Of a stretch of 60,004 nt of DNA, positions 22,811-31,301 are shown one piece after another. The stretch spans positions 1-60,004 of the forward strand of contig NZ_MSGP01000062.1 of NCBI RefSeq assembly GCF_002078235.1. Direction: 5' to 3'. The notes below the pieces were generated by a model. It searched no databases and was not told the DNA's origin. It saw nothing but the letters and a program-made list of their open reading frames with translations. A program made the position numbers and the translations under genes. Origin of the DNA: Streptomyces viridosporus. Its GTDB lineage: Bacteria > Actinomycetota > Actinomycetes > Streptomycetales > Streptomycetaceae. Every line of letters begins with the position of its first letter. Position 1 is the first letter of the stretch.

Positions 22811-23719
22811 TCAGGAGCGCAGGTAGGAGTGCTTCAGCAGAACCTTCGCCGCAGTGCCCGAGGAGGGGTTGTCCACACAGGTCGCCTCGACGATGTACGC
22901 GGTCACACGGGTGTCGTCAGAGGCATCGGGGAGCACGACGAGCAGCGCCTCCTTCCCCTTGTACCTGCCCTGCTCGGTGGCGAGCGCGGCGTCATTGCTG
23001 CCGATGCCTTCACGGACACATCCCGGTACCGCGGGCTGCTTGAGGACCTTGGGGCGGGCGGCGCCGGACTCCGACTGTGTTCCGAAGGTGTCCGGAGTCC
23101 GGGAGCCGCCACCTTCCTGCTGACTTTGCGCGAGGAGGTCGGTGACCTGCTTCTCCAGCTTTCCCTCGGAGAAGGTGTCCGCGGCGGTGGTACGCGGTTC
23201 TTCACTCGGCCCTGTGCCGTCGTTCCAGGACGACAGCACCACCGACCCCAGCCCGAGCGCGGCGACGGTGAACACGGTTCCCAGGACGGCGACCCGTCGA
23301 CGGCCTCCCCGCAGACGGGTCTTGCGGCCCGGACCGGTGGTGGAGGAGCGAGGACGCCCGGTCGGTCGGTCCGGAGGCGTCGACGTTTCACGTGAAACAT
23401 GTGTCGGCTCGTCGCTGAGCGCCCCGGGAGACGTGTCGAGGGCTTCCTCGGTGTCCGGTGCGGTGGCATGGAGCAGGGCCTCTGCCGCGAGTGCGGCGTC
23501 GATGCGCCCCGCGACCTCGGCGGGCATGCGGGGCGGGCCCGGCAGGGTGCCGAGCAGGCCCCGGATCTCTTCGAGCGAAGCATGGACGTCCGCGCAGAGC
23601 TCGCACTCGTCCAGATGCCGGCGCACATCGGCGGTCCGGGCCGGTGGAAGAAGACCTTCGGTGAGGTCGGAGATCTCCGCGACGTCCGGGTGCTCCGCCT
23701 TGCCTGTCGTCGACGTCAC
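22811..23719 (-). CDS. Anti-sigma factor with zinc-finger domain (RsmA-like)
   Basis: This 302-residue single-pass membrane protein is encoded directly after the ECF sigma factor with a 4-nt overlap, so it is the cognate anti-sigma factor. The N-terminal ZAS domain has the H-x3-C-x2-C motif at His35, Cys39 and Cys42. A transmembrane helix lies at about 146-168 (VAVLGTVFTVAALGLGSVVL), and an extracytoplasmic domain of about 130 residues follows with two cysteines. The linker includes a parS site coding VSRET at 108-112. The arrangement matches sigM-rsmA near trxB in mycobacteria (Rv3911-Rv3912). The signal it senses is unknown. Confidence 0.88.
   Translation of the reverse strand: MTSTTGKAEHPDVAEISDLTEGLLPPARTADVRRHLDECELCADVHASLEEIRGLLGTLPGPPRMPAEVAGRIDAALAAEALLHATAPDTEEALDTSPGALSDEPTHVSRETSTPPDRPTGRPRSSTTGPGRKTRLRGGRRRVAVLGTVFTVAALGLGSVVLSSWNDGTGPSEEPRTTAADTFSEGKLEKQVTDLLAQSQQEGGGSRTPDTFGTQSESGAARPKVLKQPAVPGCVREGIGSNDAALATEQGRYKGKEALLVVLPDASDDTRVTAYIVEATCVDNPSSGTAAKVLLKHSYLRS
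23385..23398. other. parS: parS centromere site inside the anti-sigma gene
   Basis: Perfect GTTTCACGTGAAAC within the anti-sigma factor gene, in the membrane-proximal linker, again read as V-S-R-E-T. Confidence 0.97.
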
Positions 23720-24441
23720 GCTCGCCCACCTCCGCCCTTCAATGCCGCCGGGTCACTCGATCCTGTGTCTGGGGGATCCGCTCGACGCGGTCCTGCTGCG
23801 GGTGGGACGGATGCTCCCTGCATCCGGTTCCGTTCCCCCTCCTGTTCCTTTCCCTCGTCGGCGCCCTCCCACCTCAGGTGGGCGAGCAAGGGCAGGAGCC
23901 TGGCTCTGCCCCGGGCACAGCGACTCTTCACCGTGCCGGTGGGCACGTCGAGGATGCGGGCGGCTTCGGCGACCGGATAGCCCTGCATGTCCACGAGGAC
24001 GAGGGCCGCTCGCTGATCGGGCGGGAGCGTGCCCATCGCCTCGATCAGCTGGCGGTGCAGATCATTGCGCTCCGCAGGCGCCGAGGCGGACTCATGGGGC
24101 TCCAGCAGCTGCTCCAGGCGCTCGGTGTCGTCGACCGGGGCGGTTTTCCGGGAAGCCGCCTTGCGGGCACGGTCCAGACAGGCGTTCACCGTGATCCGGT
24201 GCAGCCATGTGGTGACGGCCGACTGGCCGCGGAAGGTGTGGGCGGCCCGGTAGGCGGATACAAGGGCGTCCTGAACCGCGTCTGCGGCTTCCTCCCGGTC
24301 TCCCAGCGTCCGCAGGGCCACGGCCCAGAGCCGGTCGCGGTGACGGCGCACGAGCTCACCGAAGGCGTCGGGGTCGCCCTCCACGTGGCGGGCGAGCAGG
24401 TCTTGATCGCTCTCCCTGTCGTATCCGCCGGCGTCCGCCAC
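23716..24441 (-). CDS. sigM: ECF-type RNA polymerase sigma factor SigM
   Basis: This 241-residue sigma-70 family member has only regions 2 and 4. Region 2 spans about 18-90 (DAFGELVRRHRDRLWAVALR through TTWLHRITVNACLDRARK). Region 4 is near 140-185 (LPPDQRAALVLVDMQGYPVA followed by VPTGTVKSRCARGR). A hydrophilic tail of about 40 residues follows. Its place between trxB and the pseudokinase/murJ genes matches mycobacterial sigM. The overlapping downstream gene encodes its anti-sigma factor. Its regulon cannot be read from this sequence. Confidence 0.93.
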   Translation of the reverse strand: MADAGGYDRESDQDLLARHVEGDPDAFGELVRRHRDRLWAVALRTLGDREEAADAVQDALVSAYRAAHTFRGQSAVTTWLHRITVNACLDRARKAASRKTAPVDDTERLEQLLEPHESASAPAERNDLHRQLIEAMGTLPPDQRAALVLVDMQGYPVAEAARILDVPTGTVKSRCARGRARLLPLLAHLRWEGADEGKEQEGERNRMQGASVPPAAGPRRADPPDTGSSDPAALKGGGGRA

Positions 24442-24471
24442 TGGTCCCCCTTCCCCTGGGTGCAGAAGACC

Positions 24472-26172
24472 TCAGCTGCTCACCTTGACGTCCACGACCC
24501 TGCCGCGCCATTTGCCGTCGTCCGCCTGTACCGGCAGCTCGGTCAGCCAGACCAGCAAGTACCGGGACTCGAGCGCCTTCTCGGGCTTGAGGGTGACGCT
24601 GTCGCCCGTCCCCTCGGCAACCTTGGTGTAGGCGTCGAAGGACGTCGGTTGCCCCCCGGCACCGCTGGAGGCGGCGCGGAGCTCGACCGATGTGTTCCCC
24701 ATGAAGGAAACGGTGACCTTCCCGATCTGCTGGGTCTTGCCGAGGTCGAGGATGACACCCACGCCCGGCTTCAGTCGGCCCAGGTCAGCGCTCTCGTAGT
24801 AGCTCGTCTGCCAGTACGTACCCGGAACGCTGTCGTAGACCTTGTCTATGTCCCTCGGGTTCTCGGATCCGTCGGAGCCGAACGGGTCGAAGTCACGGGC
24901 GCTCTCGATGGCGATGGGCTTGCCGCTCACCGGCTTCTTCGGGCTCCTGTCGTCCCCGTCCGTCGTCTGGGTCTCGTTCGTTTCGTCCGCCTTGCCGCCC
25001 TGGTCCATGAGGGCGTCCGCCAGCTGCCAGCTGCCCAGGCCGAGCGCGGCGATCAGCAGGGCCGAGACGGCCCACTTCAGCGCCTTGCCGGTGCGGCTCT
25101 GGAGCGGGGGAGGCGGAACCGGAACCGGCTGGGTGGCGCCGGGACGCGGCGCCGGACGGCCGTACGTGCCCTGCTGGTAGGTCGTGCGCTGGTACTCGGG
25201 CGGGGTGGTGAACGCGGGCTCCGGCGGGCGGATGCGGGGCATCTCACCGATCGCCTTCACCAGCTCCTCCGGCGTGGTGCACGGCGACTCATGACGTGAG
25301 GCGGTGGCCCCCTCGTTGACGAGCGCCCGCATCGCGAGCTCGGACAGGCCGCGGTGGACACCGGCCCGCACCTGGTCCGGCGGGATCAGACCGATGTCCT
25401 TCGGCAGACCGGACATGCCGTAGGCGTCGTTCTCGTACGGCCAGCGTTGGGTGAGAGCGGCGTAGAGGAGGGCACCGATGGACTCGGTGTCGGTGCGCTG
25501 CGGGGTGTCGGAGCCGATGCCGCGTAGCGCCGCGTTCACGGCGAGGCCGCGGATGCGCCACTGGCCGGTCGAAGTGCGCAGTACGGCGTTGGGGTTCAGG
25601 CGCAGATGGGCGAGGCCCTCGCGGTGGGCCGCGGCCATGGCGGAGGAGACCTGACTGACCATCTGGTAGGCGTCGTACACCTCCAGCGGGCCGGCGGCCA
25701 GGAGCGTGGTCAGCTCGGTGGCGTCGGGGAGCCATTCGTGTACGACGTAGACGAGGTCGTTCTCCTCGACGGCGTCCAGGACCTGGACGAAGCGGGGATC
25801 GCCCAGCAGGGCGGAGGAGCGGGCCGCAGCCAGGACGGACCGGGCACGCGAGTGGTCCGCGGGCAGGGTGTGCACGCCGACGGCACGGCGGAGCTTCTCG
25901 TCCACGGCACGCCAACTGCTGAACCCGTCCAGACGGGTGACGCACTCCTCGAGTCGGTAGCGTCTGGCCAGCTTGTGACCACTGTGCAGCTCGGGCGGCG
26001 AGGTCTTTCCGGGACCGTCGGTCCCGGTGCTCTCCTGTGCCTCGTCGCTGTCCGTGTCCCGCTCCCGGTTCTTGGCCACCCCGTCGGCCGTGGACTGGTC
26101 CGCCTGTGCGGTCAGCGACTGGTCGCCGCTGTTGTCTGCCACGTCGACGGCAGCTGTGCTCCGTTCCGCCAC
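24472..26172 (-). CDS. Membrane-anchored pseudokinase with discoidin-like extracellular domain
   Basis: From the GTG at 26172 this is a 566-residue protein. An acidic, disordered N-terminus (about 1-75) precedes a Ser/Thr-kinase-like fold (about 80-310). The catalytic signature is lost: the VAIK-type lysine region reads VGVHTLPAD, the HRD loop reads HLRLNPNAVL, and the DFG region reads IRGLAVNAAL. A Pro-rich linker leads to a membrane helix at about 363-385, and the C-terminal domain resembles a discoidin/carbohydrate-binding fold. In M. tuberculosis an equivalent pseudokinase is fused to MviN and binds FhaA after phosphorylation by PknB. Here it is a separate gene just downstream of murJ, so a role in regulating lipid II export is likely. 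Confidence 0.85.
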   Translation of the reverse strand: MAERSTAAVDVADNSGDQSLTAQADQSTADGVAKNRERDTDSDEAQESTGTDGPGKTSPPELHSGHKLARRYRLEECVTRLDGFSSWRAVDEKLRRAVGVHTLPADHSRARSVLAAARSSALLGDPRFVQVLDAVEENDLVYVVHEWLPDATELTTLLAAGPLEVYDAYQMVSQVSSAMAAAHREGLAHLRLNPNAVLRTSTGQWRIRGLAVNAALRGIGSDTPQRTDTESIGALLYAALTQRWPYENDAYGMSGLPKDIGLIPPDQVRAGVHRGLSELAMRALVNEGATASRHESPCTTPEELVKAIGEMPRIRPPEPAFTTPPEYQRTTYQQGTYGRPAPRPGATQPVPVPPPPLQSRTGKALKWAVSALLIAALGLGSWQLADALMDQGGKADETNETQTTDGDDRSPKKPVSGKPIAIESARDFDPFGSDGSENPRDIDKVYDSVPGTYWQTSYYESADLGRLKPGVGVILDLGKTQQIGKVTVSFMGNTSVELRAASSGAGGQPTSFDAYTKVAEGTGDSVTLKPEKALESRYLLVWLTELPVQADDGKWRGRVVDVKVSS

Positions 26173-26313
26173 CGTCGTTCCCTGCCTCCCCATCCATTGC
26201 GCGCGGACCGGCGTCCGTTGCGCGCCGTCCCACGCCGAAACCAATTGTGCCCACAGTCCGCCGCTATGCACGACACGCGGTGGCTGACGATGGTTGTGCG
26301 CCTACCCCCTGCC

Positions 26314-28617
26314 TCAGCGTCCCAGGCGTCCGCGGACCATGCCGACCAGGGAGTTGAGCTCCTCGATGCGCATCCGGCGGGCGGCGACGAAGAAGACGCC
26401 GAGCAGGACGGCCCCGCCGGCCAGGATCGCGGCGAACGAGCCCACGACCCCCTGGCCGAGCGTCTGGCTGATGCCGTAGCAGGCCGCGCCACTGAGCAAC
26501 GCGGCCGGCACCGAGGCGATGCACAGCCGGGCGTACGTGCGCAGCACCCGGGCGCCGTCCAGGTCCCCGCCCAGCCGCTGGCGCAGCCGGCGCCAGGCGA
26601 TGCCGACGCCGAGCGCGTAGGCGACACCGTACGAGGCGGCCATGCCGACCACGGCCCAGCGGGCCGGGAGCACGAAGAAGCAGATGAGCGAGGCGACCGC
26701 GTTGCCCGCAGCCACGATGACCGTGTTGTAGAAGGGGGTCCGGGTGTCCTCGTAGGCGTAGAAGGCGCGCAGGACGACGTACTGCACGGAGTACGGGATC
26801 AGACCGAGACCGAAGGCCATCAGCATGTAGCCCATGTTGGTGGCCGCGCCGGTGCCCGAGGAGCCGAAGATCAGCGTGCACATCGGGATGCCGAGCGCGA
26901 GGAAGCCGAAGGCGATCGGCACGATCGCGACGGCCGTGGTGCGCAGGCCCTGGGAGATGTCGTCCCGGACGGCGCCACCGTCCTCCTCGGCCGCGGAGCG
27001 CGAGATACGGGGCAGCAGGGCGGCCATCAGGGAGACCGTGATGATGGCCTGGGGCAGGCCCCAGATCAGCTGGGCGTTGGCGTAGGCGCTGAAGCCCGTG
27101 CCGGCGATCTTCGTGTCGACGACCGACGCGGTGGCCAACTGGCTGACGACCAGTGCGCCCGCCTGGTTGGCGAGGACGAACAGGATCGTCCACTTGGCGA
27201 GCATGGCGGCCTTGCCGAGACCGTGGCCCTTCCAGTCGAAGCGCAGACGGATCCGGAACCCGGTCTCGCGGAGGTAGGGGATCATCGCCAGGGCCTGGAC
27301 CACCAGGCCGAGGAGGACGCCCACGCCGAGCAGCCGCTCGCCCTCCGGCGGGATGTTCTCGACGGTCATGCCGGAGTCGGCGGCGGTGCCGTAGACCCAG
27401 ATGAACACGCCGAGCGTGACGATGATGACGATGTTGTTCAGGACCGGGGTCCACATCATCGCGCCGAACCGGTCGCGGGCGTTGAGGATCTGACCCATCA
27501 CCACGTGCACGCCCATGAAGAAGATCGAGGGCAGGAAGTAGCGGGTGAAGGTGACGGCGACGTCGTTGGCGGCGGGGTCGTTGGCGACCGGGTTCGACAA
27601 CGCGCGCACGAGGAGCGGGGCGGCCAGCCACGCGAGGGCGGTGAGCGCGGCCAGGGCCACCATGACGAGCGTCAGCAGGCGGTTCGCGTACGCCTCGCCT
27701 CCGTCCTCGTCGTCCTTCATCGCCCGCACGAGCTGCGGCACGAAGACGGAGTTGAGGCCACCGCCGACGGTCAGGATGTAGATCATCGTCGGCAGCTGGT
27801 ACGCGATCTGGAACGACTCACCCAGCAGAGCGAGGCCGAGCGCCGAGACGATCATCGCGGACCGGATGAATCCGGTGAGGCGGGACACCATCGTGCCCGC
27901 CGCCATCACGGCACTGGACTTCAGCAGGCCTCCGGCCCGTCCGCCCTTCTTCGGAGCGGGCGCGGGAGCCGGTTCCGGGGCCGGAGCCTCGGCGGCGGGA
28001 GGGGGCGTGGCCCCCGCGTAGTGGCCGGGGGCCGCGGACGGGCCGGCCACCGATGCGGCGGACGCGTAGGGCTGCCGGACACCCGCCGCCGGCGGCCGGC
28101 CGGGGTGTCCACCGCCCTGCTGCTGGTCGGGGAAGGCACCGCTCTGCTGCTGGTCGTGGAAGAGGTGGGCGAAGGCGTCCGACTCGCGGCGCTGGTCCCC
28201 GGCCTGGCCGACCAGGTCGTCCACGCCCACGTACTGCGTCGTGCGCGGATCGTCGCCGTACGGCAGGTACTGCGTCGGCCCGTCCGGCTCCGGTGCGGGG
28301 GTCTGGGCCCACACCCGCGGATCGGGGGCGTACGGCGACTGGGGCGGCTGCCCGTAGAGCGGCTGCTGAGGGGGGTACGTGCCCGGAGGAGGCGGAGGGT
28401 GCGCGGCACGGTCGTAGAGCGCCTCCGCGACGGGATCCTGGGCGGCGATGTCCTGCGCCCGGTAGGGATCCTGGCCGTAGGCGTCCCGGAGGTACGGGTC
28501 GGCGGACGGCTGCGGCGCCTGGTCGTGCCCGGGCGGCGGACCCTCGGGGGGATCCGACTCGGGGTGGCCCGAGTTGCCCGCGGCATGGCCGCGGTCACCG
28601 TCGTACGGCGCGTTCAT
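26314..28617 (-). CDS. murJ: MurJ/MviN lipid II flippase
   Basis: MurJ flips lipid-linked peptidoglycan precursors across the membrane. The 767 residues include a disordered, Gln/Pro/Tyr/Asp-rich N-terminal extension of about 230 residues, unusual outside actinomycetes. A polytopic core follows with about 14 membrane segments, beginning near SSAVMAAGTMVSRLTGFIRS. The core belongs to the MOP exporter superfamily. The mycobacterial homologue (Rv3910) has its pseudokinase fused at the C-terminus; here the protein ends soon after the last helix and the pseudokinase follows as its own gene. Upstream, 45 nt away, is the DUF6049 gene. Confidence 0.93.
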   Translation of the reverse strand: MNAPYDGDRGHAAGNSGHPESDPPEGPPPGHDQAPQPSADPYLRDAYGQDPYRAQDIAAQDPVAEALYDRAAHPPPPPGTYPPQQPLYGQPPQSPYAPDPRVWAQTPAPEPDGPTQYLPYGDDPRTTQYVGVDDLVGQAGDQRRESDAFAHLFHDQQQSGAFPDQQQGGGHPGRPPAAGVRQPYASAASVAGPSAAPGHYAGATPPPAAEAPAPEPAPAPAPKKGGRAGGLLKSSAVMAAGTMVSRLTGFIRSAMIVSALGLALLGESFQIAYQLPTMIYILTVGGGLNSVFVPQLVRAMKDDEDGGEAYANRLLTLVMVALAALTALAWLAAPLLVRALSNPVANDPAANDVAVTFTRYFLPSIFFMGVHVVMGQILNARDRFGAMMWTPVLNNIVIIVTLGVFIWVYGTAADSGMTVENIPPEGERLLGVGVLLGLVVQALAMIPYLRETGFRIRLRFDWKGHGLGKAAMLAKWTILFVLANQAGALVVSQLATASVVDTKIAGTGFSAYANAQLIWGLPQAIITVSLMAALLPRISRSAAEEDGGAVRDDISQGLRTTAVAIVPIAFGFLALGIPMCTLIFGSSGTGAATNMGYMLMAFGLGLIPYSVQYVVLRAFYAYEDTRTPFYNTVIVAAGNAVASLICFFVLPARWAVVGMAASYGVAYALGVGIAWRRLRQRLGGDLDGARVLRTYARLCIASVPAALLSGAACYGISQTLGQGVVGSFAAILAGGAVLLGVFFVAARRMRIEELNSLVGMVRGRLGR

Positions 28618-28662
28618 GGTTTACCCCACCTCATCGTCCCCGGCCCACCGGCCACGACATCC

Positions 28663-31047
28663 TCAACGGTCCACTCTCTCACCCGTGCCGGACGGGTCTG
28701 CGCTTTCCGGTGCGGTGTCCGGTGCCGGGTCACCCGGCTGCTCCGGCGTGTCTGCCCGTGCACCGGCACCGGACTCCTCGAGACGCGCAGCGGAGGCTCC
28801 CGGGTTCGGTGCGCCGTCGACGTCCTTGCCCGCCTCGTCGTGCTGCTCCTCGGCCTCGCGGGCCGCGGCACGCTTGCGCTGCGTGTACATACGGAAGCCG
28901 GCGAGGACGAGCAGCAGCACGCCGCCGCCGATGACCAGCATCACCGTGGCGGTGATCTCGGTGACCTTCACGTCGAAGGTGACGGGGTCGCCGTACTTCT
29001 GACCGTCCTGGGTGTACAGCTGGGCGACCACCGTCGCCCGGCCGTTGGCGTTGGCGGACGTGGTGAACTTCACCGACTGGCTGTGCCCGCCGGAGACGGC
29101 GATGGGCTGCTCCTCGTAGGCGTCCCCACCGATCTCGAGACGGGTCGGGTTGGTCGAGGAGAGCCGCAGCACCAGGTGCTCGACGCCCTGCACCAGGTTG
29201 TTCTGGACCGTCACGGGGATCGTGGCGCTGCGGCCGGAGAGCTTCGTCTCCGACTTGTCGATGAGCTTCACCTGGTCGATGAGCGTGTCGAGATACGCCT
29301 CGACACCGCTCCGGTAGACCGCGGCCTCGGTGCTCCGGCCCCGCCAGGACACGGACATCCCCCGGTTCAGGGCGCGTCCGAACGGGGTCACCACCCGGGA
29401 CTGGTCGGAGAGGATCACCTTGAACCTGTCGAGCTTGTCCTGCGTCCTCGCGATCTGCTCGAACGCCGACCGCGGCAGCTCGTGCCTGCGCAGCGAGGAG
29501 GGGTACGCGGAGGCCGAGGGAACCTTGGTGGTGGCGGCGGGGTCCGGCTTGGTCCTCGCGGCCGCCGTGAGGTCCTGGGACTCGGACCAGGCCCTGTCCT
29601 GGAGGGCGGCCAGCGCCTCGGCCATCGTCTGGGCCTGGCTCGCGGACGGGGTGCGCTGCGGGGCGACGACGACGCTGCGCTGCTTGCCCGTCTGGAGGCC
29701 GAGCGTCAGGCTCTGGGCCAGGAACCGCTGCACCGCCTGCGTGGACGTGGAGGCCTTGGTCATGTCGCCCTGGAAGGCCGTGGAGAGCCGGGCGTCCGCC
29801 ACGACGGCCGTGGTGCCGCCGCCGATGGGACGGGGCGCGGAAGGCGTGTACGACAGGTCGCCGCTCTCCTCGAAGGTGTCGCTGCGGGCGATCACCTTGT
29901 CGGCGCCGGCGGACGTGGCGACCTTGACGATGGAGGGGTCGACCGCGCCGTTGACGGGCCAGGCGAACTCCGTGGTGGGTTTCACGTGGAGGATCGACTC
30001 CACCGTGTCCGAGGCGACGCCGGTGGCTTCCTTGAGGTGGCTCAGTGAGCCGGTGACAGCGGTGCCGGTGTGGGCGAGGGAGGCCAGGTCGGGATCGCCG
30101 AACGGCAGCGCGACGACCTCCCGGTCCGCCACCGCCTGCTGCACCTCGGCGAGCCATCGCTTGGCGACCGCCTGATGGCTGCCGACCGTGTCGGTGTCAC
30201 CCTCGCCCTGTACCTCGTACCTTTCGGTCATCGCGTCGACGGACGCCAGCAGGTCCGGATCGATCACCCAGGTGACGTCGAGGTCCCGGCCCAGTGCCAC
30301 CATGCGGTCCAGCCGTCCGCCCGGAGAGATCTCCTCGGCGAGGTCGTCGTCGCGGAAGAGCGGCGTCTGCTGCTCGTTCGAACCCGTCTCCGCCGTCATG
30401 TGGGCGGTGGAGATCAACGGCCACAGGAACGTCGTCTTCGTCCGGGTGCCGGTTTTCCCGGGCTGCCACGGCAGGAAGGTCTGCTGGACGCCGAGGACCT
30501 GCTCCCAGGGCTGCGCGGGGGTCTGCCCGGCGAGCGACACGGCCAGCGGGTAGACGCCGTCCTCCCCGAGGTCCAGCTTGGCGGCCGGGACGGAGATGCT
30601 GAAGGGCCGCGAGACGCCCGGGGTGAGCCTGGGGAACTCCTCGGAGTACTTGCCGCCGATCTCGGGGCTGACGACGCTCTGGACGTCGTCACTGTTCCGG
30701 GCGAGGCTGTCGATCCCCGAGCGGGTGTTCAGCAGCGGGCCCACCCGCAGGCCGACGCGGGCGTCGGTGACCGTCTGTTTGCTCTTGTTGGTCACCGTGC
30801 CCGTCACGGTGACGGTGTCCCCCTCGGTGGGGGCACTGGGAGTGAGCGAGTCCACGGAGACGGAGACCGAGCCGACGCCGGAGGCGGCCTGCGGCGTGCC
30901 CTGCCCGGTGGCGTCCGCGGGGGCCGCGGCCGGTAGCTGGAGGAGCCCCGCCAGCAGGAGCCCTCCGGTGAGCAGGGCTCCGATGCGCCGCAGCCGACGG
31001 AGGGCAGGTGAGGGACGGGTCCCCTGGAAGTCTGCCGCCTCGGCCAC
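28663..31047 (-). CDS. DUF6049 secreted, C-terminally anchored protein
   Basis: This 794-residue protein starts with GTG at 31047. A signal peptide lies around residues 18-47 (RRIGALLTGGLLLAGLLQLP, then an Ala-rich cleavage region). The large extracytoplasmic part includes beta-sandwich-like repeats near both ends. A membrane helix close to the C-terminus (VMLVIGGGVLLLVLAGF) is followed by a charged cytoplasmic tail of about 85 residues. It matches the DUF6049 family, conserved next to mviN in actinobacteria (Rv3909). Its function is unknown; context points to envelope biogenesis with MurJ. It is divergent from the CCA-adding enzyme gene. Confidence 0.85.
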   Translation of the reverse strand: MAEAADFQGTRPSPALRRLRRIGALLTGGLLLAGLLQLPAAAPADATGQGTPQAASGVGSVSVSVDSLTPSAPTEGDTVTVTGTVTNKSKQTVTDARVGLRVGPLLNTRSGIDSLARNSDDVQSVVSPEIGGKYSEEFPRLTPGVSRPFSISVPAAKLDLGEDGVYPLAVSLAGQTPAQPWEQVLGVQQTFLPWQPGKTGTRTKTTFLWPLISTAHMTAETGSNEQQTPLFRDDDLAEEISPGGRLDRMVALGRDLDVTWVIDPDLLASVDAMTERYEVQGEGDTDTVGSHQAVAKRWLAEVQQAVADREVVALPFGDPDLASLAHTGTAVTGSLSHLKEATGVASDTVESILHVKPTTEFAWPVNGAVDPSIVKVATSAGADKVIARSDTFEESGDLSYTPSAPRPIGGGTTAVVADARLSTAFQGDMTKASTSTQAVQRFLAQSLTLGLQTGKQRSVVVAPQRTPSASQAQTMAEALAALQDRAWSESQDLTAAARTKPDPAATTKVPSASAYPSSLRRHELPRSAFEQIARTQDKLDRFKVILSDQSRVVTPFGRALNRGMSVSWRGRSTEAAVYRSGVEAYLDTLIDQVKLIDKSETKLSGRSATIPVTVQNNLVQGVEHLVLRLSSTNPTRLEIGGDAYEEQPIAVSGGHSQSVKFTTSANANGRATVVAQLYTQDGQKYGDPVTFDVKVTEITATVMLVIGGGVLLLVLAGFRMYTQRKRAAAREAEEQHDEAGKDVDGAPNPGASAARLEESGAGARADTPEQPGDPAPDTAPESADPSGTGERVDR

Positions 31048-31301
31048 GCGCTCGCCCGTCCCTCGTCGTCGTCAGTGGTCGTCGGAATGTGCGTCCACGC
31101 ATGGTAACGATGCTCGCTGAGGGGAAGTGCCGCGGACCGTTCCGCAAGATCGGGGACAGAGTCGGCCTGCCCCGTATGCGACCGTATGAAGAGGAGTAGG
31201 GCCCCGCGTCCCAAGCGGAGGCTTTGTGCACGTATCGACGGGGGCCGTAGGCGCGGAATGGAGGAGATTCCGGCCGCCCGCGCCACGTACCCTCTTCTGT
31301 T

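Noticed and set aside
29979..29992. GTTTCACGTGGAGG in the DUF6049 gene as parS
   Set aside because: Only the left half matches; the right arm has three changes.
25606..30048. 1480-codon plus-strand frame across the pseudokinase, murJ and DUF6049 genes
   Set aside because: It is the antisense shadow of three well-supported genes, with Gly/Val/Arg-biased composition and no domain.
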